Source: Candidatus Dormiibacterota bacterium (lineage in GTDB: Bacteria > Chloroflexota > Dormibacteria > Aeolococcales > Aeolococcaceae). Taken from it: 34,445 bases of DNA. The first letter of the stretch is position 1; the number at the start of each line of letters is the position of its first letter. The notes beneath the pieces were generated by a model. The model did no database searches and was not told the origin of the DNA. It was given only the letters and a program-made list of their open reading frames with translations. The translations under genes were made by a program, and so were the position numbers. The stretch covers positions 1-34,445 of the forward strand of contig JAFARE010000025.1 in NCBI GenBank assembly GCA_019245575.1, in the 5' to 3' direction. Positions 25,425-34,445 of this stretch are shown one piece after another.

Positions 25425-26051
25425 GTGATCAACTCGGTTCGTCCGTTGCTGCTCATCGCGGCGGTCGTGGGCGCGCTCGCCGCCTGCGGCGGCTCCTCGC
25501 AGCGCAGCGGCTACCCGGCGATCAAGTTCGTGGGCAACTCCACGTGCCCCTCGGACGGCGCGTCGGCGTACGCCCCATCGCCGCCCAACGTCAACAGTCT
25601 GCCGCCTGTGGGCGAGGCGATCGACGAGATGCCGCACACGCATGTCGCGATGGGCACGCAGGTCACGTACAACCACAACCCGCCGACGAGCGGCTGCCAC
25701 TACAACCTGGGCTACGGCAGCGCGCCGATCCAGAGCGGTGTCTACAACCAGGAGATCCCGCCGGAGTACTGGGTGCACAACCTGGAGCACGGGTACATCG
25801 TGGTGCTCTACAACTGCCCCAGCGGGTGCGACACGCAGTTCAACCAGCTGCGCACCTGGTACCACAGCCTGCCCGCGGAGCCAAACTTCAACTACCCGAA
25901 GGTCGTTGTGCTGCCGTACACGGAGATGACGGTTCCATTCGCCGCCGTGTCGTGGGACTGGTACCTGCCGATCCCCGTGTTCAGCATCAACGAGGTGAAC
26001 CGCTTCTACGAGAACCACCGCGGCAATGCCAACGAGGCGGCCGGGCCCTGA
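25425..26051 (+). CDS. DUF3105 lipoprotein
   Basis: 208 residues. Signal peptide with lipobox LAAC (Cys about residue 21) predicts a membrane-anchored outer-surface protein. The DUF3105 core is plain: HTHV, then YNHNPPTSGCHYNLGYGS, and WVHNLEHGYIVVLYNCPSGC. The conserved His residues and Cys suggest a metal site, but the function of this family is unknown. GTG 25425 is the only start that gives the complete signal peptide. It is probably followed by its own neighbour with a separate promoter. Confidence 0.88.
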   Translation: MINSVRPLLLIAAVVGALAACGGSSQRSGYPAIKFVGNSTCPSDGASAYAPSPPNVNSLPPVGEAIDEMPHTHVAMGTQVTYNHNPPTSGCHYNLGYGSAPIQSGVYNQEIPPEYWVHNLEHGYIVVLYNCPSGCDTQFNQLRTWYHSLPAEPNFNYPKVVVLPYTEMTVPFAAVSWDWYLPIPVFSINEVNRFYENHRGNANEAAGP

Positions 26052-26053
26052 GC

Positions 26054-26059
26054 GATACT
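26054..26059 (+). promoter_or_regulatory. -10 element of the membrane protein gene
   Basis: GATACT ends 7 nt before ATG 26067 and starts 3 nt after the preceding stop codon. There is no SD, so a leaderless mRNA is likely. Confidence 0.4.
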
Positions 26060-26066
26060 CCGGCCG

Positions 26067-26528
26067 ATGGCTAGCGTCGGCACACCGCAGGAGGCCCGGG
26101 CGCCACGCACGATCTCGTGGCGGCACTGCGCGCTGGGCCTGGTGGTGGGCGAGGCGGTGCTGCTGCTCGTGGCCAACCTCGGCAGCCTCGCGGCCAACGC
26201 CGCCTTCGGGCCCTCGGGAGCGCAGCACGCGGACGGCGGCATCGTGGGCGTCAGCACCCTGCTCGCCGTGATCCTCGGCGGCTGGCTGGCGGCGCGCACC
26301 GCGGGACGTTTCGGCCTGTACCAGGGCATCGTGGTGGCCATCGGCTTCATCGTGTGGGGCGCGATCTTCCAGTTCCTGCAGGAGGCCCAGGTGGTCGCCG
26401 GGTCCATCAGCGCGGGCGGCCACACGCTCGTCGACCTGGGCGCCATGGACATGGGCAGCCTGATCACCGGAGACCTGCTCGCCCTCTTCGGCGGGTCTGT
26501 GGGCGGCCTTCTCTCAGGGAAGAAATAG
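26067..26528 (+). CDS. Four-helix integral membrane protein of unknown function
   Basis: 153 residues. Hydrophobic segments lie at about 22-45 (CALGLVVGEAVLLLVANLGS), 60-77 (GIVGVSTLLAVILGGWLAA), 84-104 (LYQGIVVAIGFIVWGAIFQF) and 130-150, the last Gly-rich (LFGGSVGGLLSGKK). A polar N-terminus precedes them. It resembles small YrzE/TIGR04086-type or Tim44-unrelated membrane proteins only in layout; no family is assigned. It is convergent with the HTH gene. Confidence 0.75.
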   Translation: MASVGTPQEARAPRTISWRHCALGLVVGEAVLLLVANLGSLAANAAFGPSGAQHADGGIVGVSTLLAVILGGWLAARTAGRFGLYQGIVVAIGFIVWGAIFQFLQEAQVVAGSISAGGHTLVDLGAMDMGSLITGDLLALFGGSVGGLLSGKK

Positions 26529-26547
26529 GCCGGGACGCGAGCCGCGC

Positions 26548-26796
26548 CTAGCGGACGGACGCGGGCTCGGCCGGGATCTGCCGCTCGATCGTGTACGGCT
26601 GCCCGATCAGGTCTGCCCGGCCCAGCGAGCGGGCGAACTCGAGGCACGCCGCGCGCGTGAACCGCAGGTGCTTGCCGGGCGTGTGCCACGCCTGCAGCTG
26701 ACCCTGTGCGACGGCCCTCCGGAGCGTCGATCGGGAGACCCCGCACAGCGCGGCAGCTTCACCTGTGGTGAGGATCTCCTCCTCGGGCTGGGCCAT
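26548..26796 (-). CDS. Excisionase/MerR-type helix-turn-helix DNA-binding protein
   Basis: 82 residues. ILTTGEAAALCGVSRSTLRRAVAQ followed by GKHLRFTRAACLEF is a winged-HTH_17 pattern (recognition helix SRSTLRRAV, wing with HLRF) as in BldC-like and excisionase-like regulators. ATG 26796 is chosen because a GGAGGAG SD lies just upstream; a TTG at 26811 lies within that purine run. TATAAA (26855-26850) is a good -10. No integrase or other mobile-element gene is near, so a chromosomal regulator is more likely than an excisionase. Confidence 0.85.
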   Translation of the reverse strand: MAQPEEEILTTGEAAALCGVSRSTLRRAVAQGQLQAWHTPGKHLRFTRAACLEFARSLGRADLIGQPYTIERQIPAEPASVR

Positions 26797-26849
26797 CTCC
26801 TCTCCTCCCAATGCGAACGCAGGACTGCACGCTGAGACCTGAAGCTGTG

Positions 26850-26934
26850 TTTATACACCACCCATGGTGCGTTTGTGTCGTTTTTCCCCGGACTTCCCGC
26901 ACGCGCCAGGGGCTGCAGAAAGCGTCCGTATACT
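26850..26934. promoter_or_regulatory. Divergent promoters for HTH gene and MoxR operon
   Basis: Minus: TATAAA (26855-26850) with a leader of about 50 nt and a strong SD. Plus: TATACT (26929-26934) followed by a leader with a GCCCGG/CCGGGC hairpin (26951-26956 with 26964-26969) and an AGGAG SD at 26974-26978. A small dyad CACCA-ccca-TGGTG (26856-26869) lies at the HTH promoter and could be its operator. Confidence 0.5.
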
Positions 26935-26983
26935 CAGCGACAGACCCACCGCCCGGCCGGCGACCGGGCCCGCAGGAGCAGCC

Positions 26984-27940
26984 ATGAGCCTCAGTGTCCA
27001 GGGGATGGCCCGGCGTCTACTCGACAGCGTCGGGACCGTGATCGTCGGCAAGGAGGCGGAGGTCGAGCTCTGCGTCATAGCGCTGCTCTGTCGCGGCCAC
27101 CTGTTGATCGAAGACGTGCCCGGCACGGGCAAGACGATGCTGGCGAAAGCCCTGGCCGGATCGACCGGGTGCACGTTCGAGCGGGTGCAGTTCACCCCCG
27201 ACCTGCTGCCCGGCGACGTGATCGGTGTCAGCGTCTACAACCCGCAGGCGCAGACCTTCGAGTTCCGCCGCGGGCCGATCTTCACGCAGGTGCTGCTCGC
27301 CGACGAGATCAACCGGGCCACTCCGAAGACGCAGTCGGCGCTGCTCGAGGCCATGGAGGAGTGGCAGGTGACGGTCGACGGCACGACGCATCTGCTGCCC
27401 GAGCCGTTCATCGTGATGGCGACGCAGAACCCCATCGAGCTGGGCGGCACGTTCCCCCTGCCCGAGGCGCAGGTTGACCGCTTCCTGCTCAAGGTGGGGC
27501 TGGGCTACCTCCCCGGGGAGGAGGAGGTCGCCATGCTCGACCGCTTCCAGGCGCGGAGCCCGCTGGACGCGCTCGAAGCGGTCACCAACTCGACCGAGAT
27601 CCTGCAGGCGCAGGAGGTCTGCCGCGCCGTGTACGTCGAGCCGTCGATCAAGGAGTACTGCGTGCGGCTCGTGCAGCGCACGCGCGAGCACAGCGACGTT
27701 GCGCTGGGTGCGTCACCACGCGGCACCCTGGGGCTGCTGCACGCCGCGCAGGCGCGTTCCGCGATCGCGGGACGCGACTACGTGCTGCCTGACGACGTCA
27801 AGCACATCGCTCCGCACGTGCTCAACCACCGCGTCATCCTGCGTCCCAACGCGGAGCTGCGCGGCCTGACGGCCGCGGCCATCGTCGACGAGGTGCTGGC
27901 CACGGAGACCGTGCCCATGGCGAGCCGGCGCCTGGCCTGA
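26984..27940 (+). CDS. MoxR-family AAA+ ATPase
   Basis: 318 residues. Walker A EDVPGTGKT (43-51), Walker B LLADEIN (104-110), sensor-1 region VMATQNPIE, and the GASPRGTLGLLHAAQARSAI segment of the lid domain. MoxR ATPases act as chaperones or activators of partner proteins, often via the neighbouring DUF58 protein. ATG 26984 has an AGGAG SD 5 nt upstream; the in-frame ATG 26864 would add a low-complexity extension and is rejected. It is the first gene of MoxR-DUF58-transglutaminase, a widespread trio. Confidence 0.94.
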   Translation: MSLSVQGMARRLLDSVGTVIVGKEAEVELCVIALLCRGHLLIEDVPGTGKTMLAKALAGSTGCTFERVQFTPDLLPGDVIGVSVYNPQAQTFEFRRGPIFTQVLLADEINRATPKTQSALLEAMEEWQVTVDGTTHLLPEPFIVMATQNPIELGGTFPLPEAQVDRFLLKVGLGYLPGEEEVAMLDRFQARSPLDALEAVTNSTEILQAQEVCRAVYVEPSIKEYCVRLVQRTREHSDVALGASPRGTLGLLHAAQARSAIAGRDYVLPDDVKHIAPHVLNHRVILRPNAELRGLTAAAIVDEVLATETVPMASRRLA

Positions 27941-27950
27941 GCGCATTCGC

Positions 27951-29147
27951 ATGACGGCGCGCGTCCCCCTCATCGCCTGCGTCGCGGTCCTCGCATTCTT
28001 CGCCGGCATCACCGGCGTGCACCTCGCCTACACGCTCGCGTACGTGCTGGTCCTGCTGCTGGTGGTCGCGTTCGTGTGGTCGCGCTCGCTGGCGCGCCGC
28101 CTGCGCGTGGAACGGAAATCGCCGCGGGGCACGTACACGATGGGCGAGCCCTTCGAAGAGGTGTTCACGGTCACCAACGGCAGCAGCCTGCGCCTGCCCT
28201 ACTGCGAGGTGTACGACCGCAGCGAGCAGCTGCCCGGCTACCTGCCGGGCCGCGCCTTCTCCCTCGGGGCGGGCGGCAGCGTCACCTGGACCGCCCGGGG
28301 CGCATTCAACCGCCGCGGCCGGCACACGTTCGGACCGCTCGAGGCGCGCCTGGGGGATCCCTTCGGGCTCTTCCCGCGTCGCATCCGCGTGGCCCCGGCG
28401 ACCGAGGTCCTCGTGTACCCGGCTATCCATTCGCTGATCGGGATCGTGCCCCAGTGGACGGGCAGCGGCGTGGCGGACATCCGGCGCGGCCGGCCCGTCG
28501 ACGTCCCGCCCGACGTCTCGTTCATCCGTGAGTACGCCCCCACCGACGGGCTGAGCCGGATCCACTGGCGCACCACCGCGCGCACCGGCCGGCTCATGAG
28601 CCGCGTGTTCGACACCGGGCAGAGCGCCGACCTGATGGTGATCCTCGACCTGCAGCGCGGCATCCACGCCGGCCGCGGGCCCGAGTCGTCGCTGGAGTAC
28701 GCCGTGTCGCTGGCGGCGTCGGTCTGCCATGGCGCGCTGCGGCGGGGGCAGGCCGTGGGGCTGGTGGCCAACGACCGGGAGACCACCGCGTTCGGCGCAG
28801 GCCGCGGCGAGGCTCAGCGCCTGCGCATCCTCGACTACCTCGCGATCGCGTACGACGACGGCCTTCGCGCCCTGGCGGAGACGGTCAACCGCCACGGCGA
28901 GGCGTGGCGCGGCCGGGGCGGGCTGATCGTGATCACGGCCAACCGCGACCCGCACTGGGTCGAGGCGCTGGTGGACACCGCCACGCGGGGCCAGCGCCAT
29001 CTCTGCATCTTCGTGGAGCCGACGTCCTTCGGCGCGAAGGGCTCCGCGATGCGCGTTCCGGCCGCGTGGCGGCTGGCGCTGGACTGGTGGGTGGTGCGGC
29101 GCGGCGACGTGCTCGGGGCGGGCGAGCAGGTGCACGTGGCCGGCTAG
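27951..29147 (+). CDS. DUF58 domain protein
   Basis: 398 residues. Two adjoining N-terminal membrane helices (about 5-45), a beta-rich region (FEEVFTVTNGSSLRLPYCEVYD, split as FEEVFTVTNGSSLRLP and beyond), then the DUF58 signature VSFIREYAPTDGLSRIHWRTTARTGRLM at about 190-217. A vWA-like fold with VILDLQRGIH follows. It lies 10 bp after moxR. The family is typically paired with MoxR ATPases and is thought to be their membrane-linked partner; the exact task is unknown. Confidence 0.92.
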   Translation: MTARVPLIACVAVLAFFAGITGVHLAYTLAYVLVLLLVVAFVWSRSLARRLRVERKSPRGTYTMGEPFEEVFTVTNGSSLRLPYCEVYDRSEQLPGYLPGRAFSLGAGGSVTWTARGAFNRRGRHTFGPLEARLGDPFGLFPRRIRVAPATEVLVYPAIHSLIGIVPQWTGSGVADIRRGRPVDVPPDVSFIREYAPTDGLSRIHWRTTARTGRLMSRVFDTGQSADLMVILDLQRGIHAGRGPESSLEYAVSLAASVCHGALRRGQAVGLVANDRETTAFGAGRGEAQRLRILDYLAIAYDDGLRALAETVNRHGEAWRGRGGLIVITANRDPHWVEALVDTATRGQRHLCIFVEPTSFGAKGSAMRVPAAWRLALDWWVVRRGDVLGAGEQVHVAG

Positions 29148-29162
29148 GCCCCGAGAGACGTG

Positions 29163-31448
29163 ATGCAGCGTGTCGCGCCCCAGCCGGCAACGGCGGTCTC
29201 CATCCCGCGCCCCGTGGTCAGCACGCTGCTCTGCGCCGGTCTCATGGCGGCCACCTCGTGGGCGGTGCTGGCGGCGGGCTTTGCTCAGAACGCCGGCGGC
29301 GCGGTGGTCGTCGCCGTGGCCGCGGCGGTCGAGGCCGGGCTCCTGGCGCGCGCCGGGGTGCCCCGCTGGCTGCCCCTGGTGCTCGGGCCGATCCTGGCGC
29401 TGGCCGCCATCGTGCCGACAACGCTGGGCGCGATGCCGTTCGACGGCAACGCCACCGTGGGCCACGGCATCAACCGCTACATCAGCGCGATCTTCAACGG
29501 GCTCGGGTCCAACGCCGACTGGCCGTTCACCGTGGGGCTCTGCGCCGTGCTGTGGCTCTGCGGGTACTGGGTGGGCTGGATGGCGATGCGCGAGCGCCGG
29601 GGCGTGCTCGCCGTCCTCCCGGTGTACGCGATTTTGGCCACAAATGTCCTGAACACCAGGTTCGTGAACAACGTCGCGCTGCCCGAGGCGGTGGCGGTGT
29701 GCTTCACGCTGCTGGTGATCGCGGACGCGCACCTCGACCGCCTGCACGCGCGCTGGTCAAGATCCAATGTGGCGGCGCTGCCCGGCACGCGCTCGCGGTT
29801 CGCCGCCAGCGTGACCGTGATGTCGGTGCTGCTCACGCTGCTTGCGCTGGTTCTGCCACCGGTGTCGACGGCCGACATCTCCTCGCACTTCTTCCCCGGT
29901 GGCGGCGGCACCAAGGGCAGCGCGGGGAGCACCGCGTTCTCATCGAGTGAAGCGGGCAGCATCCAGTTCAACGGCAGCACGCAGCCCGGCGGCGCGCTCA
30001 TCAGCGAGCCCCACCCCGTGCTGGTGTACACCACCGACAGCCCGGCGACGGTGTACCTGCGCGTCGTGGACGACCCGGTGTTCATCGGAGGCAACTGGTA
30101 CCCGGATCGCAACAGCGCGCTGACCCAGGAGTGGGGCGGCATCCAGTACAACGCGGGATCGCTGCCCCGCGACGTGTCGGCCGGCGACGGCGGCGTGGCC
30201 GCGCGCGCCACCAAGACGGTGCACTCGGTCATCGTGCTGCACGCCGGCGCCACCGGCGACTCCGAGCTGTCGCCTATCGCCGGTGAGCCCCTGGCCATCA
30301 ACCAGGACGGCATCGCGTACGGTCTGGTCGTGCCCGGCACCGACCGGCTGCTGACGGTCGACTCGGTGACGCTCGACGCGGGCATCGAGAACGGCACCAC
30401 GGTGGACACCACGGGAACGATCTCGACCGCGTCCGTGGCGCAGCTGCGCAGCGCCGGCACCAACTATCCAGGGTGGGTGCGGCGCTACGTGGCGTGGTCG
30501 GACGACTCGACCCACGGGGCCAGCGCGGTGGCGCAGCTGGCCAGGCAGTGGACGCAGGGATTGGCGAATCCGTACGACATGGCCACCGCCATCGAAGCGC
30601 GCTTCCGCAACGCGACGCAGTTCACCTACACGCTGAGCCCGCCGGCGCCACCCGTCAACGAGTGGCCGATCGTGTACTTCCTCACCACGAGCCACCGCGG
30701 CTACTGCCAGTACTTCGCCGCGTCGATGGGCTTGATGCTGCGCACGCTCGGCATCCCCACGCGGCTGGTGAACGGCTACGGGCCGGGCGTATCGCAGGCC
30801 CTGAACGGACGCCCGGGCCAGCGCCAGCAGCTGGTCACCACCAGTGACGCGCACACCTGGGTGGAGGCGTACTTCCCGAGCTACGGCTGGATTCCGTTCG
30901 AGCCCACCCCGCCGTCGGCAGACGGCAACTATCAGCCGTTCGTGCGCGGCACCGGCGCCGCGACCGGCTCGACTCCGGGCGGCGCCGCGCCGACGCCCGA
31001 TCTGGTCAAGCCGGGATTCAACGACACCATCGCGCCGCTCGGTTCGCTGCCCAACGGCTCGCAGGCCCGCGGTGTGTCGCCGCTGCTGGTGCTGGGGTAC
31101 ATGGCCGGCGCGCTGCTCGTGCTGGCTGTGCTCTTCACGCTGTGGCTCGCGCTGCCGCGTTCGCTGCGCGGCGCATGGCGGCGGCTCGAGGTTGTGGGCA
31201 GGCTCTGCGGCATGCGCCGAAGACCGTCGGAGACGTATCGCGAGTACTCGCTGCGCCTTGCCCGCGCGCAGCCGCGCGCCGGCGCGCCGCTGGCCGAACT
31301 GTCGCTGCAGCTGGGCCGCGCCCAGTACTCACGCGACCGTGTCGACCGCGCGACGGTGCGCCGCGCGCTGGCGAGCTGGCGGCGCGTGCTGCGCGTGGTG
31401 CCGCTCCTGGCGTGGACGCAGCGACGCCGCGCGATGCAGCCCGCCTAG
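29163..31448 (+). CDS. Membrane transglutaminase-like protein (TgpA type)
   Basis: 761 residues. Several N-terminal membrane helices (within about 15-230), then an outer region holding the transglutaminase core and a last helix near 645-670 (LLVLGYMAGALLVLAVLF), with a cytoplasmic DUF4129-like tail. Catalytic residues: C515 in RGYCQYFA, H564 in DAHTWVEAY, and E580 in WIPFEPTP where Asp is the common third member; Glu occurs in relatives. The fold cleaves or joins peptide bonds outside the membrane; the substrate is unknown. ATG 29163 is used (GTG 29160 is adjacent). It closes the MoxR-DUF58 operon, 15 bp after DUF58. Confidence 0.93.
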   Translation: MQRVAPQPATAVSIPRPVVSTLLCAGLMAATSWAVLAAGFAQNAGGAVVVAVAAAVEAGLLARAGVPRWLPLVLGPILALAAIVPTTLGAMPFDGNATVGHGINRYISAIFNGLGSNADWPFTVGLCAVLWLCGYWVGWMAMRERRGVLAVLPVYAILATNVLNTRFVNNVALPEAVAVCFTLLVIADAHLDRLHARWSRSNVAALPGTRSRFAASVTVMSVLLTLLALVLPPVSTADISSHFFPGGGGTKGSAGSTAFSSSEAGSIQFNGSTQPGGALISEPHPVLVYTTDSPATVYLRVVDDPVFIGGNWYPDRNSALTQEWGGIQYNAGSLPRDVSAGDGGVAARATKTVHSVIVLHAGATGDSELSPIAGEPLAINQDGIAYGLVVPGTDRLLTVDSVTLDAGIENGTTVDTTGTISTASVAQLRSAGTNYPGWVRRYVAWSDDSTHGASAVAQLARQWTQGLANPYDMATAIEARFRNATQFTYTLSPPAPPVNEWPIVYFLTTSHRGYCQYFAASMGLMLRTLGIPTRLVNGYGPGVSQALNGRPGQRQQLVTTSDAHTWVEAYFPSYGWIPFEPTPPSADGNYQPFVRGTGAATGSTPGGAAPTPDLVKPGFNDTIAPLGSLPNGSQARGVSPLLVLGYMAGALLVLAVLFTLWLALPRSLRGAWRRLEVVGRLCGMRRRPSETYREYSLRLARAQPRAGAPLAELSLQLGRAQYSRDRVDRATVRRALASWRRVLRVVPLLAWTQRRRAMQPA

Positions 31449-32191
31449 CCCTGCTCCTCCGCTCGCGGCGCGATGTCCAGCGTCAGCAGGTCGTGCGCCA
31501 CGAGCGCGCCGCGCAGCTCGCGACGCTCGTCCATGTGGCTGAGGACGAACGTCGTGCGCGGATGTGCGCGCACCAGCTGCTCGACCTCGCCCGCCCAGAG
31601 ATGACCGCCCGGGACCGGCCCGTCCCACCCGGTGCACTCGCACACGAACGCGTCGCAGCCGGACAGCGCGCGCAGCAGGCCGGCGCACTGCGTCGAGTCC
31701 CCGCTGAATCCGACCGTGGCGCCGGCCGCGTCCGTCAGCGCATAGGCGAGCGACGGGCCCGTGCTGTGCACCACGGCATGTGCGCGCACGCGGTATCCCG
31801 CGAGCTCCACGTCGCTGCCGTCCTGCAGCGCGACGTAGTCTGGCTGCACCTCGCTGCCCACCAGCCCGAGGATGTGGGTGCCGTATCCGGCCAGCAGCAG
31901 GCGCTGCACGTATTCTCGGGTGCCCACCGGGCCGGCGATGACCAGCGGCGCTCGGTCGTCGCGGCGGCGCGAGGAGAGCGCGCCCAGCACCATCGGCAGC
32001 CCGAAGGTGTGATCTGCGTGGAAGTGAGTGAGCAGGATCAGGCGGACGTCGCTGACCGTCGCGCGCAGACGGTGGGCCATCACGTTCACCGGCGCGCCGC
32101 AGTCCACCAGCACGGCGCCGTCCACCAGATAGCCCGCGTTGCAGCCGCAGCCGCTGAAGGCGGCGCCGCTGCCCAGCACCGAGAGCCGCAC
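31445..32191 (-). CDS. MBL-fold metallo-hydrolase (RNase Z-like)
   Basis: 248 residues. Metal ligands: HFHADH (H56, H58, D60, H61), then VVHSTGPSLAY with a further His, GFSGDSTQC with Asp, and a late SHM. The order matches beta-lactamase-fold hydrolases of the RNase Z/phosphodiesterase branch; the exosite of true RNase Z is not evident, so a tRNA-processing role is uncertain. GTG 32191 starts 1 bp after the carboxypeptidase stop (TGAC-GTG), so translation is coupled. The end shares a CTAG with the transglutaminase stop. Confidence 0.9.
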   Translation of the reverse strand: MRLSVLGSGAAFSGCGCNAGYLVDGAVLVDCGAPVNVMAHRLRATVSDVRLILLTHFHADHTFGLPMVLGALSSRRRDDRAPLVIAGPVGTREYVQRLLLAGYGTHILGLVGSEVQPDYVALQDGSDVELAGYRVRAHAVVHSTGPSLAYALTDAAGATVGFSGDSTQCAGLLRALSGCDAFVCECTGWDGPVPGGHLWAGEVEQLVRAHPRTTFVLSHMDERRELRGALVAHDLLTLDIAPRAEEQG

Positions 32192-32192
32192 G

Positions 32193-33206
32193 TCAGTGCG
32201 CTTGCGGCGACGGTGAGGGTGACGGCGACGGTGGCAGCTGCGAGGGCAGGCCCTCCTGCGTGAAGCCCCAGTCGAGCAGCCGCTTCGACGTGCTGTACAC
32301 GTAGTCGCCGTTGAGGATCACGTCGATGAGCCGGTGCCCGTCGCGCTCGGCCATGCCGATCTCGCATCCACCGGCATTGCCGGTGTATCCGGTCTTGATG
32401 CCGGTTGCCGCGGGATACATGCGCAGCAGCAGGTTGATGTTGTTCAGGTCGAACGCGGGATGCGTCGCGGTGGCGGGCAGGACGGTGTACTGCGTGCTGA
32501 CGATGTCGCGCAGCAGCGGGAAGTGCTCGACGTCGGCGCTGGCCAGCACTGCAAGGTCGTACGCCGTCGAGTACGTGGCAGGGTCGTCAAGCCCCACCGG
32601 CGACACAACGTGCGTGTCGCGCAGCCCGAGCGCAAGCGCCTGCTCGTTCATCGCCTCCACGAAGCGGGTCATGCCCACGGTGTCATCCGCGAGGGCGTTG
32701 GCGGCGTCGTTTGCGCTGACGGTGAGCAAGCCGGTGAGCAGCTCGCCGATTGTGAGGGTGTTCCCCGGCTGCAGTCCCATCTTGCTCTCGTCCCACTCCA
32801 GCTGCAGCGCGTCGGGCGTCACCGTCACTGCGCGAGCCGTGTCGAAGTTCTCCAGCGTCACCAGGGCGGTGAGCAGCTTGACCGTGCTTGCCGGCGCCAG
32901 CCGCGTGCGCGCGCTCTGCTGCCAGAGGATGCGGCCCGTGTCGGGGTCGACGAGGATCGACGCCGCAGCGTGCACGACGGGCGGGTTGCGCGGCGCGCGC
33001 GGGCTCGCGGTGAATGAGAAGTCCTCGTCGAGGACGCGCAGGCCGCTGATGACGGCGGGCGCCGCTTGCTTCGGCGCCGGGGTCACGGTCGCCGCAGCCA
33101 CGCCGCCCACCGGCGCTGTGGGTCCGTGCCCGCGCAGCAGCACCAGCGCGGGAACGGCGGCCAGGGCGGCGCCCGCGGCCGCGAGCGACCAGCCCAGGCG
33201 TGACAT
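32193..33206 (-). CDS. D-alanyl-D-alanine carboxypeptidase (S11, PBP5-like)
   Basis: 337 residues. Signal-anchor helix at about 5-24, then a Pro/Ala-rich spacer, and the penicillin-binding fold with all three motifs: S107-x-x-K110 (PASTVK), SAN (164-166) and KTG (271-273). It should trim the terminal D-Ala of peptidoglycan stem peptides outside the membrane. The C-terminus ends in a Pro-Ser repeat instead of the amphipathic anchor helix. ATG 33206 lies 7 nt after TAATCT (33219-33214) with no SD, another leaderless start, divergent from clpB. Confidence 0.94.
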   Translation of the reverse strand: MSRLGWSLAAAGAALAAVPALVLLRGHGPTAPVGGVAAATVTPAPKQAAPAVISGLRVLDEDFSFTASPRAPRNPPVVHAAASILVDPDTGRILWQQSARTRLAPASTVKLLTALVTLENFDTARAVTVTPDALQLEWDESKMGLQPGNTLTIGELLTGLLTVSANDAANALADDTVGMTRFVEAMNEQALALGLRDTHVVSPVGLDDPATYSTAYDLAVLASADVEHFPLLRDIVSTQYTVLPATATHPAFDLNNINLLLRMYPAATGIKTGYTGNAGGCEIGMAERDGHRLIDVILNGDYVYSTSKRLLDWGFTQEGLPSQLPPSPSPSPSPQAH

Positions 33207-33212
33207 CGGCGA

Positions 33213-33219
33213 TAGATTA
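33213..33219. promoter_or_regulatory. Bidirectional promoter core TAGATTA
   Basis: It reads TAGATT (+, 33213-33218) and TAATCT (-, 33219-33214), offset by one base. The minus start is 7 nt away. The clpB GTG is 32 nt away; ATCGAT at 33239-33244 is a nearer alternative for clpB. Confidence 0.45.
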
Positions 33220-33250
33220 GCCGCCGCAGGGCGCGGGTATCGATGAAGAC

Positions 33251-34445
<1,195 letters not shown>

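Noticed and set aside
26548-26796. Excisionase of an integrated element
   Set aside because: No integrase, attachment-site repeat, tRNA end or phage gene lies near; the HTH type is also common among chromosomal regulators.
27834-29747. A 637-codon minus-strand frame opposite DUF58 and transglutaminase genes
   Set aside because: His/Arg/Gln-rich mirror sequence of two well-supported genes, no domain.

Overview
This is a high-GC, gene-dense bacterial window with short intergenic gaps, no insertion sequence, no CRISPR array and no rRNA. The gene content is DUF222/HNH, SRA-HNH, CIRCE-controlled groEL, DUF3105 lipoprotein, MoxR-DUF58-transglutaminase, and ECF sigma with a membrane anti-sigma. Together with the many promoters lying directly at start codons, this suggests a soil-type Actinomycetota, Chloroflexota or Candidatus Dormibacterota-like genome. 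The phylum is inference; nothing here fixes it. No stretch longer than about 260 bases lacks a gene.

Layout. 1-2387 (minus): the start of a DUF222 protein cut by the window edge, a cytochrome P450, and a modified-base-type SRA-HNH endonuclease translationally coupled to the P450. 2448-4205: a lone groEL with a CIRCE operator, strong SD and intrinsic terminator. 4214-6986: MmcQ/YjbR protein, small unknown proteins, and a coupled SAM hydrolase / NAD(P)HX epimerase pair. 7057-9410: ECF-like sigma factor coupled to a 611-residue anti-sigma protein. 12881-9403 (minus): a lipid-flavoured run of zinc-ribbon protein, LON-domain protein, SDR and acyl-CoA ligase, with a highly structured 141-bp element before the ligase. 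12953-18092: FKBP lipoprotein, a 40-residue membrane protein, then a TetR / GlpD / alkyl-DHAP-synthase-like / SDR operon that looks like an ether-lipid cassette. 18120-22925: tRNA-Glu, argS, galU, a Ser/Thr/Pro-tailed membrane protein, an unknown protein, and a PolX without PHP domain. 23001-26796: CoA-transferase with coupled TetR, coaE, DUF3105 lipoprotein, membrane protein and excisionase-like HTH. 26984-31448: MoxR-DUF58-TgpA-like transglutaminase operon. 33206-31445 (minus): D,D-carboxypeptidase and MBL hydrolase. 33251-end: clpB.

Two global patterns stand out. (1) Many genes have a TANNNT-like -10 ending 6-10 nt before the start codon and no SD, implying leaderless mRNAs; internal operon genes are joined by ATGA/GTGA overlaps. 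Three divergent pairs share one heptamer read as a -10 on both strands. (2) The last 277 bases repeat the clpB NBD1 start in a different codon style after the first copy breaks off before its sensor and arginine-finger region. This looks like a chimeric assembly join, so the extreme right end should not be trusted as the same genome.

The best candidates for something undescribed are the structured element at 11081-11221, the P450 / SRA-HNH operon, and the GlpD/AGPS-like/SDR cassette.
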